Positions 56,158 to 64,000 of a DNA stretch of 64,000 nucleotides are shown one piece after another. The position numbers and the translations under genes are program-made. Source of the stretch: Petrocella atlantisensis (lineage in GTDB: Bacteria > Bacillota > Clostridia > Lachnospirales > Vallitaleaceae). Each line of letters opens with the position of its first letter. The stretch's first letter is position 1. Location of the stretch: positions 1,340,001 through 1,404,000 of the forward strand of contig NZ_LR130778.1 of assembly GCF_900538275.1 (NCBI RefSeq). Reading direction: 5' to 3'. The notes below the pieces were generated by a model that saw nothing but the letters and a program-made list of their open reading frames with translations, had not been told where the DNA came from and searched no databases.

Positions 56158-57191
56158 TCGTATATCCTCCCTATTCCTGTATTTCTTACAATAAATATAT
56201 TCAATATCTGCATCCACATATCACTATTTTTTTCTGAATCAAATAAACTTGGTGTGTAATCACTAAAATAACCTTCACCGTATTCTTCTGTAACTTTTCG
56301 GTGTTCTGCTTCATGAACAAATGAGAATATTCTATATACTTGTATTCCATCAAACAACTGATTTACTTTTATATAGGCATCTTGTTCATATGGTTTAGCT
56401 GTTCCGCATAAAATACCTACATCACATTTATTTTTAATAGCTCCAACAACCTTCGATTCTACAACGCCCATATCATAGATAATGAAATCAAACTCTTCAT
56501 CACTTTCCCCGTACAAATCCATAAAACAGATTCCATTATGAATCGTTGTATCCCCCTTAGTTATCGTATTCTGTGCACCCTCAATAATCTTAGCTAGATG
56601 GTGACTTCCATTTGCTTCAACATAACAAGCTTTAGCTCCTAGTCCTGATAAAAAATGACAGAGATTAAATGCCATTGTTGTTGTTCCTACCCTACTCATG
56701 ACTCCAGTCAATGCAACCTTCACCTCTTTTTGTAAAAACCTATAATCCGGTCTGAAGTTATTTAGACTACTATCTTCTTGATTTAATAGGTTCAATGTGT
56801 CCCGTTTACTCATACCTAATGAGCCCGTTGCTTTTCTTATCTTCTCTTTCTGAATTTCAACATGGTCTGAAACCACAATATTATAGATGCCTTGTTCCAT
56901 AAGTTGTCCAATAAGTTGTTCATTTCCTTCAACCTTATCCACATAAAATATCACTCTAGAGGTATACATGCTTTTAAATGCCATAATTGCTTCAATGATT
57001 TCATCTTCTATATCTCGTAGTGCAGTGAGATCAATAGCAAGAAATGCATAGTGAGTTAAGCTTCTCATATCATGAATAACAAATTGCTTCAATTGAAAGC
57101 TACCATTAAACTTCTTAATAATCATTCCTTGCTCATCAGCAAGGAAGTCAAATATTCCAATGTTCTCATTACTTGAAATATAAAGTAGCAT
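56154..57191 (-). CDS. TadZ/CpaE-like ParA-family ATPase
   Basis: 345 residues. An N-terminal receiver-like domain (residues ~1-120, LLYISSNENIGIFDFLADEQ) precedes a ParA/MinD-like ATPase with deviant Walker A GVMSRVGTTTMA (~162-173) and a DYDMG-type motif (DFIIYDMGVVES). The Walker A lysines are not both present, as in many TadZ proteins. Such proteins localise secretion or conjugation machinery in clostridial elements. Its start overlaps the stop of the small membrane protein gene (TAATG). Confidence 0.78.
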   Translation of the reverse strand: MLLYISSNENIGIFDFLADEQGMIIKKFNGSFQLKQFVIHDMRSLTHYAFLAIDLTALRDIEDEIIEAIMAFKSMYTSRVIFYVDKVEGNEQLIGQLMEQGIYNIVVSDHVEIQKEKIRKATGSLGMSKRDTLNLLNQEDSSLNNFRPDYRFLQKEVKVALTGVMSRVGTTTMAFNLCHFLSGLGAKACYVEANGSHHLAKIIEGAQNTITKGDTTIHNGICFMDLYGESDEEFDFIIYDMGVVESKVVGAIKNKCDVGILCGTAKPYEQDAYIKVNQLFDGIQVYRIFSFVHEAEHRKVTEEYGEGYFSDYTPSLFDSEKNSDMWMQILNIFIVRNTGIGRIYE

Positions 57192-57337
57192 TAATCATCA
57201 CCTCCATTCCACTCAATCTCATAGTCTTTTTGAATCACAATTTCGTGTTCTTCAGGTTGATATGTAAACATTAAAATAATGCCGATGACAACGATCACGG
57301 CATAAATAACCATTTCTATAACTAATTTTTTCTTCAC
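57191..57337 (-). CDS. 48-residue single-span membrane protein
   Basis: GTG start at 57337 with GGAGGATAAAAC upstream. Sequence starts MKKKLVIEMVIYAVIVVIGI and continues ILMFTYQ: one transmembrane helix after a positive N-terminus, then a short acidic tail (EIEWNGGDD). Sits between VirB4-type ATPase and the TadZ-like gene and overlaps the latter, so it is probably a small conjugation-apparatus membrane peptide. No family recognised. Confidence 0.75.
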   Translation of the reverse strand: MKKKLVIEMVIYAVIVVIGIILMFTYQPEEHEIVIQKDYEIEWNGGDD

Positions 57338-57354
57338 GTTTTATCCTCCTAGCT

Positions 57355-59184
57355 TTATCTACCTCCAGCTGTTCCCATATACTTAAACTTATAATCCGGT
57401 ATTTCAAAGTTTACATGCAGGCGCTTTGATCCAATCATTACCAAAGCATTTCCTCTTTTCTTCTGTGCAAGCAACTGTTCTTCTGCATCTGTTAGATTAT
57501 ATAATGTCTTTGTTTCTTGTAAGTTCTGGCCATCGCAACCCATCAGTATTTTAAAACAGGGAATATCTAATAAAGCTTGACCATACATCTTGATTCTTGG
57601 GTCAAGAAAATCTACCACTGAATGAGAGATAATAGCGACTCCTGCCTCATACTTTCTAGATCTCTTTTCAACATTTCGAAGAAACACTAATGACTGCGGA
57701 ACATTTGGATCAATCATTAAATACGCTTCGTCGCAAATTAATAAAACAGGTTCAGTCCGGTCACAACTCATTTGTTGCCAACACCATGTCAACAAGTTAA
57801 AATACTGAGTTCTTTTAATGTTATCACCAGTATTTTGAAGATCATGGGTATCTAAACAAATACATCTTGAATTAGTTTGAATGGTACTATGTCCATTCCA
57901 TAAAAAAGCGTCACTACCAAGCGCAATGTCTTGTAATAGTAACGCTAATTCTTCATATTCATTTGCTTTCTGTATGTTCCCTTTCTTCTCTTCATCTTTA
58001 AATTTCTGTAGGATTAATTTATGTAAGTCAGAAAATATTGGAAAGTCTTCATTGGATAAGATATTAATATCGGTATCCCAATAAATATTAAACTTATTAT
58101 AAAGTTCGATGATTGCAGCTTTAATTAATGCTTTATGTTTGTCGGTCAGCGAAGGTAAATATAGACTCAAGAAAATTTCCAAATTCTTAATATAAATCGC
58201 CATATCTCCCATACCAAGTTCATCATCCTTATAGAAGCTATCTTCATCATCAACCGGTGTTGGTCTTATCTGTAATGGATTGATTTTACCATTGCTTCCA
58301 CCACCTGCATTAATCCAATCACCACCGAGATTCTCTGTTAGTTCTCGGTACTCGCGTTCTGGATCGATAAATATGATTTTTGTACCTTTCATGTATTCTG
58401 CAAGTGCTATGTGTTTTACAACAGTGGACTTACCCACGCCAGCCACACCCATAATGGTAAAGTTGGTATTCGTTCGATCATTGCCACGTTTCCATGGATC
58501 AAGCACGACCAAACCACCACCGTTATCTCTTCCAAAATAATAACCGGTACCATCATTGTATCCACTTGATGAAAATGGAAAACCACCTACAAAAGTACTC
58601 ATTGGAATAATTCGCTTTAATACTTCTTCCACTGCTTCATCAACAGTGTGGTATGGAGATAAGCTTTTAAAAGCTTGTTCCTGAAGGTTGGCCATGATGC
58701 GTATTTTACATTTATTGGTTGCAATAACACTCTCTGCTTTTCGACAGATTTTATTGAAGTTAGATTCTTCTCTTGCAGTAGCCATTACTGAAATAATCAT
58801 TGTTCCAACTGTTTCACCCATTTGATCGATTTGAAGCATAATCTTTTCACCATCAATTGCAGCCTTTTCAGCTCTTTGTTGTGCTAGAGGGTCTTTTGCT
58901 GATTCTGCATTACCTCTGTGTTGGATAATACTTCTTGATAGACCAGATATGAATTCACCATTGTCAATTGGGATGAATGTAACTCCAACGACCGTTCCTG
59001 GGATATTAGTAATCTTAGATAGCCAGCCATAATCTACCTTTTGTGGATATTTGACTATTCCGTAGATACGTCCTGTGTTCTCACCTACAACCATACTATT
59101 TCTTTTTATTTCAAGTCCCATTGGGGAGATGATGTTTAATAATGAATTATTAGTTCTTGTTAAATTGTGTTTTTCACTTTTCAT
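57355..59184 (-). CDS. VirB4/TraC-like conjugation ATPase
   Basis: 609 residues. Walker A MGVAGVGKSTVVKHI near residue 245, FIDPEREY immediately after, and Walker B LLICDEAYLMIDP near 480 are the VirB4-type signatures. Length is ~200 shorter than full VirB4 because the N-terminal domain is encoded by the separate gene at 63318-63965, an arrangement I believe is common in clostridial elements, though normally the two genes are adjacent. AGGAGG precedes the ATG at 59184. Powers assembly of the type IV secretion channel. Confidence 0.9.
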   Translation of the reverse strand: MKSEKHNLTRTNNSLLNIISPMGLEIKRNSMVVGENTGRIYGIVKYPQKVDYGWLSKITNIPGTVVGVTFIPIDNGEFISGLSRSIIQHRGNAESAKDPLAQQRAEKAAIDGEKIMLQIDQMGETVGTMIISVMATAREESNFNKICRKAESVIATNKCKIRIMANLQEQAFKSLSPYHTVDEAVEEVLKRIIPMSTFVGGFPFSSSGYNDGTGYYFGRDNGGGLVVLDPWKRGNDRTNTNFTIMGVAGVGKSTVVKHIALAEYMKGTKIIFIDPEREYRELTENLGGDWINAGGGSNGKINPLQIRPTPVDDEDSFYKDDELGMGDMAIYIKNLEIFLSLYLPSLTDKHKALIKAAIIELYNKFNIYWDTDINILSNEDFPIFSDLHKLILQKFKDEEKKGNIQKANEYEELALLLQDIALGSDAFLWNGHSTIQTNSRCICLDTHDLQNTGDNIKRTQYFNLLTWCWQQMSCDRTEPVLLICDEAYLMIDPNVPQSLVFLRNVEKRSRKYEAGVAIISHSVVDFLDPRIKMYGQALLDIPCFKILMGCDGQNLQETKTLYNLTDAEEQLLAQKKRGNALVMIGSKRLHVNFEIPDYKFKYMGTAGGR

Positions 59185-59208
59185 TTATGTTCCTCCTATA
59201 ATATTAAG

Positions 59209-59237
59209 AAGCACCTCACATTAATAGTGAAGTGCTT
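59209..59237 (-). promoter_or_regulatory. Leader hairpin before the VirB4 gene
   Basis: AAGCAC/GTGCTT with inner TCAC/GTGA stem, 14 bases before the VirB4 ribosome site. The T-run is weak, so it may be mRNA processing, attenuation or a weak terminator. The remaining gap to 59523 has no supported gene; a 35-codon open stretch ending YNAVLLGNIFIYFFR (minus strand, stop near 59300) looks like the decayed end of a membrane protein. Confidence 0.45.
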
Positions 59238-59523
59238 CCTATGTTTTCTTATTTCTTGTCAGATGAATTGTTAGTGTTTTTAAGTTAATTATTAGTTTTA
59301 CCTGAAGAAGTAGATGAATATATTACCGAGTAAAACGGCGTTATAGTACAGGTATTTAAGTTTTAATTCGGTAACTCTTATGATGATTACAATATTTTTG
59401 AAACTTCGTCATGCAAATAAAGTCCCTTTACTTTTCAAGTAAACCACAAGTATCTTTCCTACAAGCAACATACCTCTATAAACTACAAGGTGATTCATTG
59501 TTTCTGGTTAGTTATATTGGGCT

Positions 59524-60774
59524 CTAATCGACTTCTGGTTCCTCATCGACTTCTGGTTCCTCATTCACTTCTGGTTCCTCATTTACTTCTGGTTCCTCGT
59601 TCACTTCTGGTTCCTCATTTACTTCTGGTTCCTCATTTACTTCTGGTTCCTCATTCACTTCTGGTTCCTCATCGACTTCTGGTTCCTCATTCACTTCTGG
59701 TTCCTCATCGACTTCTGGTTCCTCATTCACTTCTGGTTCCTCATCGACTTCTGGTTCCTCATTCACTTCTGGTTCCTCATTTACTTCTGGTTCCTCGTTC
59801 ACTTCTGGTTCCTCATTTACTTCTGGTTCCTCATTTACTTCTGGTTCCTCATTTACTTCTGGTTCCTCATTCACTTCTGGTTCCTCATTCACTTCTGGTT
59901 CCTCATTTACTTCCGGTTCCTCATTCACTTCTGGTTCTTTACCTTCTTCTGATTCCTTCTTGATTTCTGGATAACTCTTTTCTTCTTGTAAATCAGTTTC
60001 ATCTGTCTTTTTATCAATTGGCAAATCAATCATATTATTTATCAAATCGTAAGTACTTATACTATCATTCAAATTATTGATTTTTCCAGTAGCCATTGCC
60101 TTTTGTCTTGCAATATACAACCCCGGAGACATACCCTCATCAGATGATTTATTAAATTCTTCCTCGTTCGTTAGCATAACCTGAAAAATCATTTTACTAT
60201 CATGACCATACTTATCATCAAGCGTATCTAAGAGAGAACCTAACTCGAATCTTCTTTTTATTTCTGTAATAGAAATAATAATACCATTATCTTTTTCCAT
60301 AGAGATATAGGCTTTTGCTCTCGCCGTATTTATAACTTCATCAATTGCTTCCGCAATCTTCAGGCCATTCAAATCAATTTCCAACAAAAGTTCCTGACCA
60401 TCTTCGTTTAATGGTACTTGCTCAATAATACTACCACTTCTATTATAAGCTAGTTGTACACTTGGGTTAATATCAATATTAATATAACCATCAATAATTG
60501 ATTGATCAATGTGCATGACTAAAGGACCGGATATAATCGTAATCAATAAAGCAAAAGTTATGACTGCGAATCTCAACCTCGATTGGTTACCTGAGATGAG
60601 CAATTGATATACTAATTGTTTATAGTTTTTAAGGGATTGTGAAAACAACCCTTCCAACTCAATCTCTTCACCGCATGAATACTTTTTGCTCCTAATATTA
60701 ATCGTCTGAAAAGCTCCATCTTCAGTCATTACTCTAGCCTTTTTACCAACCACTTCAAATACAATAGCTTTCAT
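59524..60774 (-). CDS. rsgI: RsgI-like anti-sigma-I factor with hexapeptide repeats
   Basis: 416 residues. Cytoplasmic RsgI_N domain (residues ~1-55), one membrane span (~68-90, RFAVITFALLITIISGPL), then an extracytoplasmic domain beginning DGYINIDINPSVQLAYN. The N103-P104 pair matches the autocleavage site reported for RsgI proteins. From residue 281 to the end the protein is 23 units of PEVNEE/PEVDEE. Clostridial RsgI proteins usually end in carbohydrate-binding modules; this one has an acidic repeat tail instead. The start overlaps the sigI stop (ATGA). It should hold SigI inactive until an outside signal triggers proteolysis. Confidence 0.88.
   Translation of the reverse strand: MKAIVFEVVGKKARVMTEDGAFQTINIRSKKYSCGEEIELEGLFSQSLKNYKQLVYQLLISGNQSRLRFAVITFALLITIISGPLVMHIDQSIIDGYINIDINPSVQLAYNRSGSIIEQVPLNEDGQELLLEIDLNGLKIAEAIDEVINTARAKAYISMEKDNGIIISITEIKRRFELGSLLDTLDDKYGHDSKMIFQVMLTNEEEFNKSSDEGMSPGLYIARQKAMATGKINNLNDSISTYDLINNMIDLPIDKKTDETDLQEEKSYPEIKKESEEGKEPEVNEEPEVNEEPEVNEEPEVNEEPEVNEEPEVNEEPEVNEEPEVNEEPEVNEEPEVNEEPEVDEEPEVNEEPEVDEEPEVNEEPEVDEEPEVNEEPEVNEEPEVNEEPEVNEEPEVNEEPEVNEEPEVDEEPEVD
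59527..59934. repeat. 18-base tandem repeat, 23 units
   Basis: Encodes PEV(N/D)EE. Units vary mainly at the N/D codon and at synonymous positions (gTTC or aTTT or gTC), so the array has diverged internally. The same unit read on the plus strand gives an open LVPHSL-type frame that is an artefact. Prone to slippage and assembly collapse. Confidence 0.95.
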
Positions 60775-61457
60775 TTGCTCACCTCCTTTTTCACATACAT
60801 ATTGATGCTGTCATACTTTTCATCTAAAATCAATGTACATGCAATAATATATATTCTTTTTCGTTCAATTTTTTTCCTATTCACATCAAACACATGACAT
60901 AATTCTTGTATCGGCAATTTTTTTTTTCTAATCATTGCTTCTCTTAAGGACAAATTATTAAATATATATCTTGCCATATCCTGAAATAAATGCTTATTTT
61001 TACTGTTTTTCGGAGTTTTTTTCTCCAATACACTGAACTCAATGTCATATAACTCAAGTTCTTGATTGAATACTCTAATTGCGGCAATACGGTCCATCTG
61101 CAATTCATCATCATAATGTTTATTTATCGACTGAGGTATCATTTCATTGTCATCGCAATTGAAATCATCATATTGCTTCTGTGAGTTTGTCTTTCTAATT
61201 TCATCAATTATCCGTCTTTTTATAACTAATCCCGCATAGGCATAAAATGTACCTCGTTCTACATTATAGCTCTTAATTGCCTCATGGTAAGCCATCATCC
61301 CAACAGTTAAAAATTCATCATCCGTGGGGTTCACATATCTTTTGACTACTTTTGCCACTTCCGACGCAATGAAATATCTGGATTCATCAATAAAAGAATT
61401 CAATTCAAGGGATGATTCTCTAACTGTATTTAGCCGATTAATGATATCATTCTTCAT
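60771..61457 (-). CDS. sigI: RNA polymerase sigma-I factor
   Basis: 228 residues from the ATG at 61457, preferred over 61493 because AAGGAGG lies 6 bases before it. Sigma region 2 is recognisable (EFLTVGMMAYHEAIKSYNVE, YAGLVIKRRIIDEIRK), and the C-terminal SigI-type domain contains REAMIRKKKLPIQELCHVF and RKKIERKRIYIIA instead of a classic region 4. It is cotranscribed with rsgI. SigI factors sense envelope or polysaccharide signals through RsgI. The rest of this cassette may be its regulon. Confidence 0.88.
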   Translation of the reverse strand: MKNDIINRLNTVRESSLELNSFIDESRYFIASEVAKVVKRYVNPTDDEFLTVGMMAYHEAIKSYNVERGTFYAYAGLVIKRRIIDEIRKTNSQKQYDDFNCDDNEMIPQSINKHYDDELQMDRIAAIRVFNQELELYDIEFSVLEKKTPKNSKNKHLFQDMARYIFNNLSLREAMIRKKKLPIQELCHVFDVNRKKIERKRIYIIACTLILDEKYDSINMYVKKEVSK

Positions 61458-61509
61458 AGAATCCTCCTTTGAATAATTGTTGGCATAGTACACTTCTCAC
61501 AGGAATATA

Positions 61510-62073
61510 CTATTCAATCATATCATATTCAAAGGTGTTAATAAAGCAAACCAAATACTTTTGATCAAAAGCCCCTTTGTCATTTTTCATCAATCTGATT
61601 GCATCTTCGTGGCACATCGCTTCTCTATATGGTCTATCAGATGTTAAAGCATCATATACATCTGCTATAGCTACAATCCTAGCCTCAACAGGGATTTGAT
61701 CACCGTAAAAGCCCATGGGATAACCTTCACCATCCATTCTTTCATGGTGGTATAGAGCAGTATCTTGAATTTCCTCAACGCCTATTCCATTCAAGTATTC
61801 ATAGCCTATTTGGGGATGTTTCTTTATAATCTCATATTCTTCTTCTGTAAGTTTTGAAGGTTTACTTAATATCTCTTCAGGAATGTTCAGCTTACCAATA
61901 TCGTGAAAGTATGCTGCGTATTTCAGTTTTTCAATATCCAAATAACCTAAAGAGCGACCTAACCTTTCTGCATAAATCATAACATTCTTACAGTGTTCTT
62001 TAGTTGACCCATCCAAAGCAATGGATGGGTCAACTAATTTTGGTATGTAATTAGTAAATTCAAACATCTTCAT
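61510..62073 (-). CDS. HD-GYP domain phosphodiesterase
   Basis: 187 residues consisting of only the HD-GYP domain. Metal ligands AYFHDIGKL (H57, D58) and HHERMDGEGYP (109-119) match the HHExxDGxGYP signature of cyclic-di-GMP phosphodiesterases; the C-terminal D in FDQKY is present. No sensory or receiver domain. Located 16 bases past the stalk-protein gene and upstream of sigI, so it is likely co-expressed. Hydrolysis of c-di-GMP is family-inferred. Confidence 0.9.
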   Translation of the reverse strand: MKMFEFTNYIPKLVDPSIALDGSTKEHCKNVMIYAERLGRSLGYLDIEKLKYAAYFHDIGKLNIPEEILSKPSKLTEEEYEIIKKHPQIGYEYLNGIGVEEIQDTALYHHERMDGEGYPMGFYGDQIPVEARIVAIADVYDALTSDRPYREAMCHEDAIRLMKNDKGAFDQKYLVCFINTFEYDMIE

Positions 62074-62090
62074 AATGTTTTAGACCTCTA

Positions 62091-63029
62091 TTATAGTGTA
62101 GGTACTGGTTCATTAACCTCTGTACTTGCAGGTACAACAATCGTTTCATCTATAATTTCAATAGTTCTGTCCAGTGCATTCCATTGTATTGTAACGCCTA
62201 ATGCTTCCCCGACAAATCGTAATGGCACCATAGTACGGCTATTCATGATTATTGCCTCTGTATCCAGTTCTACCACCTGACCATTAACTGTTGCTTTCTC
62301 CTCATCAAGAACTAACTCTATGGTCTTGTCTCCTTTTGTAATGATAACTTTTTGTTCTTCTTGAATCCATATCACATCTGCTTGAAATCCTTCTGATATT
62401 GCTCTTACTGGCACTAAAGTTCTCCCATCTTTGATAACTGGTGGTGTATCAAACTTAAATAAATTGCCATTTGTTATGATTGAATCGACATCAAGAGCTT
62501 TAACATCATCATCCTCTTCTATTTCATCTTTTATTATCTCTAATTCATCCAATTCTGCTTGGCTGTACTTACCTTGTATTAACTGTCTAAGTTGAGCCCT
62601 TAATTCCGCAGCTTGTTTTTCTAGTTCTTCGATTTGACTTTCTAAACTAATCAGATCATCTTCATTTACATCTTCATCATCCATTAACTCTTCCAATAGT
62701 TCTCGAAGTCCTTCTTCTTCTTCATTCAATTTTCTTTCATATCTGAAATTATTCATCCGATCTTCATATTCGTTTTCTGTTTCATCTTCATCGTCGTTAT
62801 CTTCGTCATCTACATCTTCGTCATCTACATTTTCGTCGTCTACATCTTCGTCATCTACATCTTCGTCATCTACATCTTCGTCATCTACATTTTCGTCATC
62901 TACATTTTCGTCATCTACCAAGTCAGCTTCTTGCAAAATAACCTTTTCAGGCGCTTCCTGTGCATTAGCGAAACCATAATTACTAATAAGAACTAAAGCC
63001 ATTAAAAGTACGATCATCATTTTTTTCAT
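62091..63029 (-). CDS. Secreted copper-amine-oxidase-like stalk protein with acidic repeats
   Basis: 312 residues. Signal peptide 1-23 (MKKMMIVLLMALVLISNYGF then ANA|QE). Residues 38-82 are nine units of VDDE(D/N) or NDDED. A coiled coil follows (LISLESQIEELEKQAAELRA), then a copper amine oxidase N-terminal-like domain (DTPPVIKDGRTLVPVRAISE, QVVELDTEAIIMNSRTMVPL). The domain is a cell-wall or stalk module of clostridial surface proteins. AAGGAGG precedes the start. The acidic repeats could bind calcium or keep the N-terminus extended. Confidence 0.9.
   Translation of the reverse strand: MKKMMIVLLMALVLISNYGFANAQEAPEKVILQEADLVDDENVDDENVDDEDVDDEDVDDEDVDDENVDDEDVDDEDNDDEDETENEYEDRMNNFRYERKLNEEEEGLRELLEELMDDEDVNEDDLISLESQIEELEKQAAELRAQLRQLIQGKYSQAELDELEIIKDEIEEDDDVKALDVDSIITNGNLFKFDTPPVIKDGRTLVPVRAISEGFQADVIWIQEEQKVIITKGDKTIELVLDEEKATVNGQVVELDTEAIIMNSRTMVPLRFVGEALGVTIQWNALDRTIEIIDETIVVPASTEVNEPVPTL
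62784..62918. repeat. 15-base tandem repeat, nine units
   Basis: Encodes VDDED/VDDEN near the start of the stalk protein. Differences between units are mainly ATTTTC versus ATCTTC at the D/N codon. Another unstable coding repeat within 3 kb of the RsgI repeat. Confidence 0.9.
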
Positions 63030-63317
63030 TTTTGTTCCTCCTTGAGATATGTTTTTATTTTTATACTAATGTATTCGATAGCTACACCATGAAAAGTGAG
63101 GTACTTCAAAAAAATCTTGTGCAAAGCTTTTTACTTATTAATAGACCTGTCCAAATATGTATGGTTTAGTATTTATTTGATAGTTCATTTGCTTTTGACA
63201 AAAGCGATAAATATTATGATTTATTGAGCCCAGACCACATACAAAACCATCACTAATAAGCCCTTTTACTCGGCATCAACATATATCCTAAACCTTGTAA
63301 TTTAGGTTTTTGAAATA

Positions 63318-63965
63318 CTATTCCTGTTCTAAATAAGTATAAGCTGGGTTATTAATCAGATTACACAATCTAACAATCTCATGTTCTTTAATAATGTCGC
63401 ACCCAATATTTGCACTCTCGAACTTATTACAAAACTCCCGGCATTCTTTTTGCAGATCCTGTTCAATCCCTGTTCTAAACCTTGTCCATAACATAATATA
63501 AAACTGTCTCTCAACTACTTCACCAGAAACTGCATAGTTACTCATGACCATCATTTCATTTCTAAGCAGCTCTTTCTGCCTTTGATCTGTAGTTTCTGCT
63601 AGTAAAGCAGTATACTCATTAATCAACGGTGTAATATCGACTGGTCTTGATACTGCCAGAAACTTAAATGGTTTCTGAATATTCGAAAGTTCCGCTGTTA
63701 AAACTCTACAAATCTGTTCCTTCTCCATATCAGAAAACAAGTCAATGCTTATGGGATTAATCTTCAAATAAGCAATGACTTGTCCATCCCTTGTATATAA
63801 AAATTTATCATGTATATCCTTCACATTAATAAATTCTTGTGCTGTTAACTCTTGCTGTGATTTAGCATCTACATTCTTTGTGTTATTATTTTTCATATAA
63901 AACAAAGCACCTGCTCCGCCACCACAACATATCAAAATCATTATAATTGGTACTATTTGACTCAT
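63318..63965 (-). CDS. VirB4 N-terminal domain-like membrane protein
   Basis: 215 residues. One N-terminal membrane span (IVPIIMILICCGGGAGALFY), then a domain matching the N-terminal TraC/VirB4 segment of clostridial elements (FLYTRDGQVIAYLKINPISI, KPFKFLAVSRPVDITPLINE, VVERQFYIMLW). AAGGAGG precedes the ATG at 63965. Normally next to the VirB4 ATPase gene, but here separated by the 3.5-kb sigma-I cassette. Probably part of the transfer channel. Confidence 0.78.
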   Translation of the reverse strand: MSQIVPIIMILICCGGGAGALFYMKNNNTKNVDAKSQQELTAQEFINVKDIHDKFLYTRDGQVIAYLKINPISIDLFSDMEKEQICRVLTAELSNIQKPFKFLAVSRPVDITPLINEYTALLAETTDQRQKELLRNEMMVMSNYAVSGEVVERQFYIMLWTRFRTGIEQDLQKECREFCNKFESANIGCDIIKEHEIVRLCNLINNPAYTYLEQE

Positions 63966-63976
63966 ATTTCTCCTCC

Positions 63977-64000
63977 TTAGTCCATCAGCACTGCTGGTCT
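63977..64000 (-). CDS. C-terminal end of the next conjugation gene (partial)
   Basis: The minus strand reads RPAVLMD and a TAA at 63977, ending 11 bases before the next start with the AAGGAGG site in between. Only eight codons are visible, so the product cannot be named. Confidence 0.35.
   Translation of the reverse strand, partial: RPAVLMD

Noticed and set aside
59527-59934. CRISPR or intergenic minisatellite
   Set aside because: The 18-base period is in frame with the RsgI coding sequence and encodes a regular hexapeptide.
59490-59963. Plus-strand open frame rich in LLVPHS repeats
   Set aside because: It is the complementary reading of the RsgI repeat array; no ribosome site and no composition of a real protein.
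63288-63315. Terminator CCTAAA...TTTAGG with Ts on the plus strand
   Set aside because: Stem is weak and no plus-strand gene ends there.
1-64000. tRNA or rRNA genes, or an att site at a tRNA end
   Set aside because: No tRNA-like cloverleaf or rRNA motif was recognised by eye; boundaries of the conjugative element stay undetermined.

Overview
The window is AT-rich DNA with strong AGGAGG-type ribosome binding sites. Gene families are typical of anaerobic Firmicutes: serine recombinase, clostridial-type antirestriction protein, DUF6361, a SigI/RsgI pair, HD-GYP and copper-amine-oxidase-like stalk proteins. It most likely comes from a Clostridia chromosome. Every gene I could support is on the minus strand, so transcription runs from high to low coordinates. 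Most of the window looks like a conjugative or integrative element carrying a very large defence island, with older mobile-element debris on its low-coordinate side. No relaxase, coupling protein or att site is visible, so the element boundaries are not established.

Layout from low to high coordinates. 1-2285: a cadmium/zinc-type efflux ATPase (cut by the edge) and its CadC-like repressor, with a near-consensus promoter between two palindromic operators whose centres are 60 bases apart. 2329-7600: debris of a clostridial conjugative element, comprising a frameshifted serine-recombinase tail, an antirestriction-like gene fused to another recombinase tail, a complete IS21-family insertion, and a DUF6075-like gene; two of these genes have terminator hairpins in their leaders. 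7893-15358: a tight six-gene operon with three different dynamin-like GTPases, a coiled-coil protein and two small proteins. 15587-22014: a large serine recombinase, a 52-residue protein, a DinG-like helicase, a 600-base noncoding stretch, a sigma-region-4-like protein with an attenuator-like leader, iteron-like 22-base repeats and a second HTH regulator.

22267-55252 is the defence island. 22267-31864: helicase, PLD-like nuclease, DUF6361, ADP-ribosylglycohydrolase, vWA, macro domain plus HTH, and a zinc-cysteine protein, which I consider a candidate undescribed system. 31942-39694: a complete Wadjet jetD-A-B-C set. 39737-45978: a WYL regulator, a 1668-residue SF1 helicase with a Vsr/DUF559-like nuclease end, and a PC4-like protein. 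45991-55252: a type III restriction-modification set extended by DUF4391 and SNF2-helicase genes and headed by a small XRE regulator.

55606-64000 returns to conjugation genes: an HTH replication-type protein, a TadZ/CpaE-like ATPase, a one-span membrane peptide, the VirB4-type ATPase and a VirB4 N-terminal-like membrane protein. These last two are separated by a cassette of sigma-I factor, RsgI-like anti-sigma factor with 23 hexapeptide repeats, HD-GYP phosphodiesterase and an acidic-repeat secreted stalk protein. The best candidates for something new are the three-GTPase operon, the macro/ARH/vWA/DUF6361/PLD/helicase block, the recombinase-tail fusion gene and the structured leader at 21182-21271.
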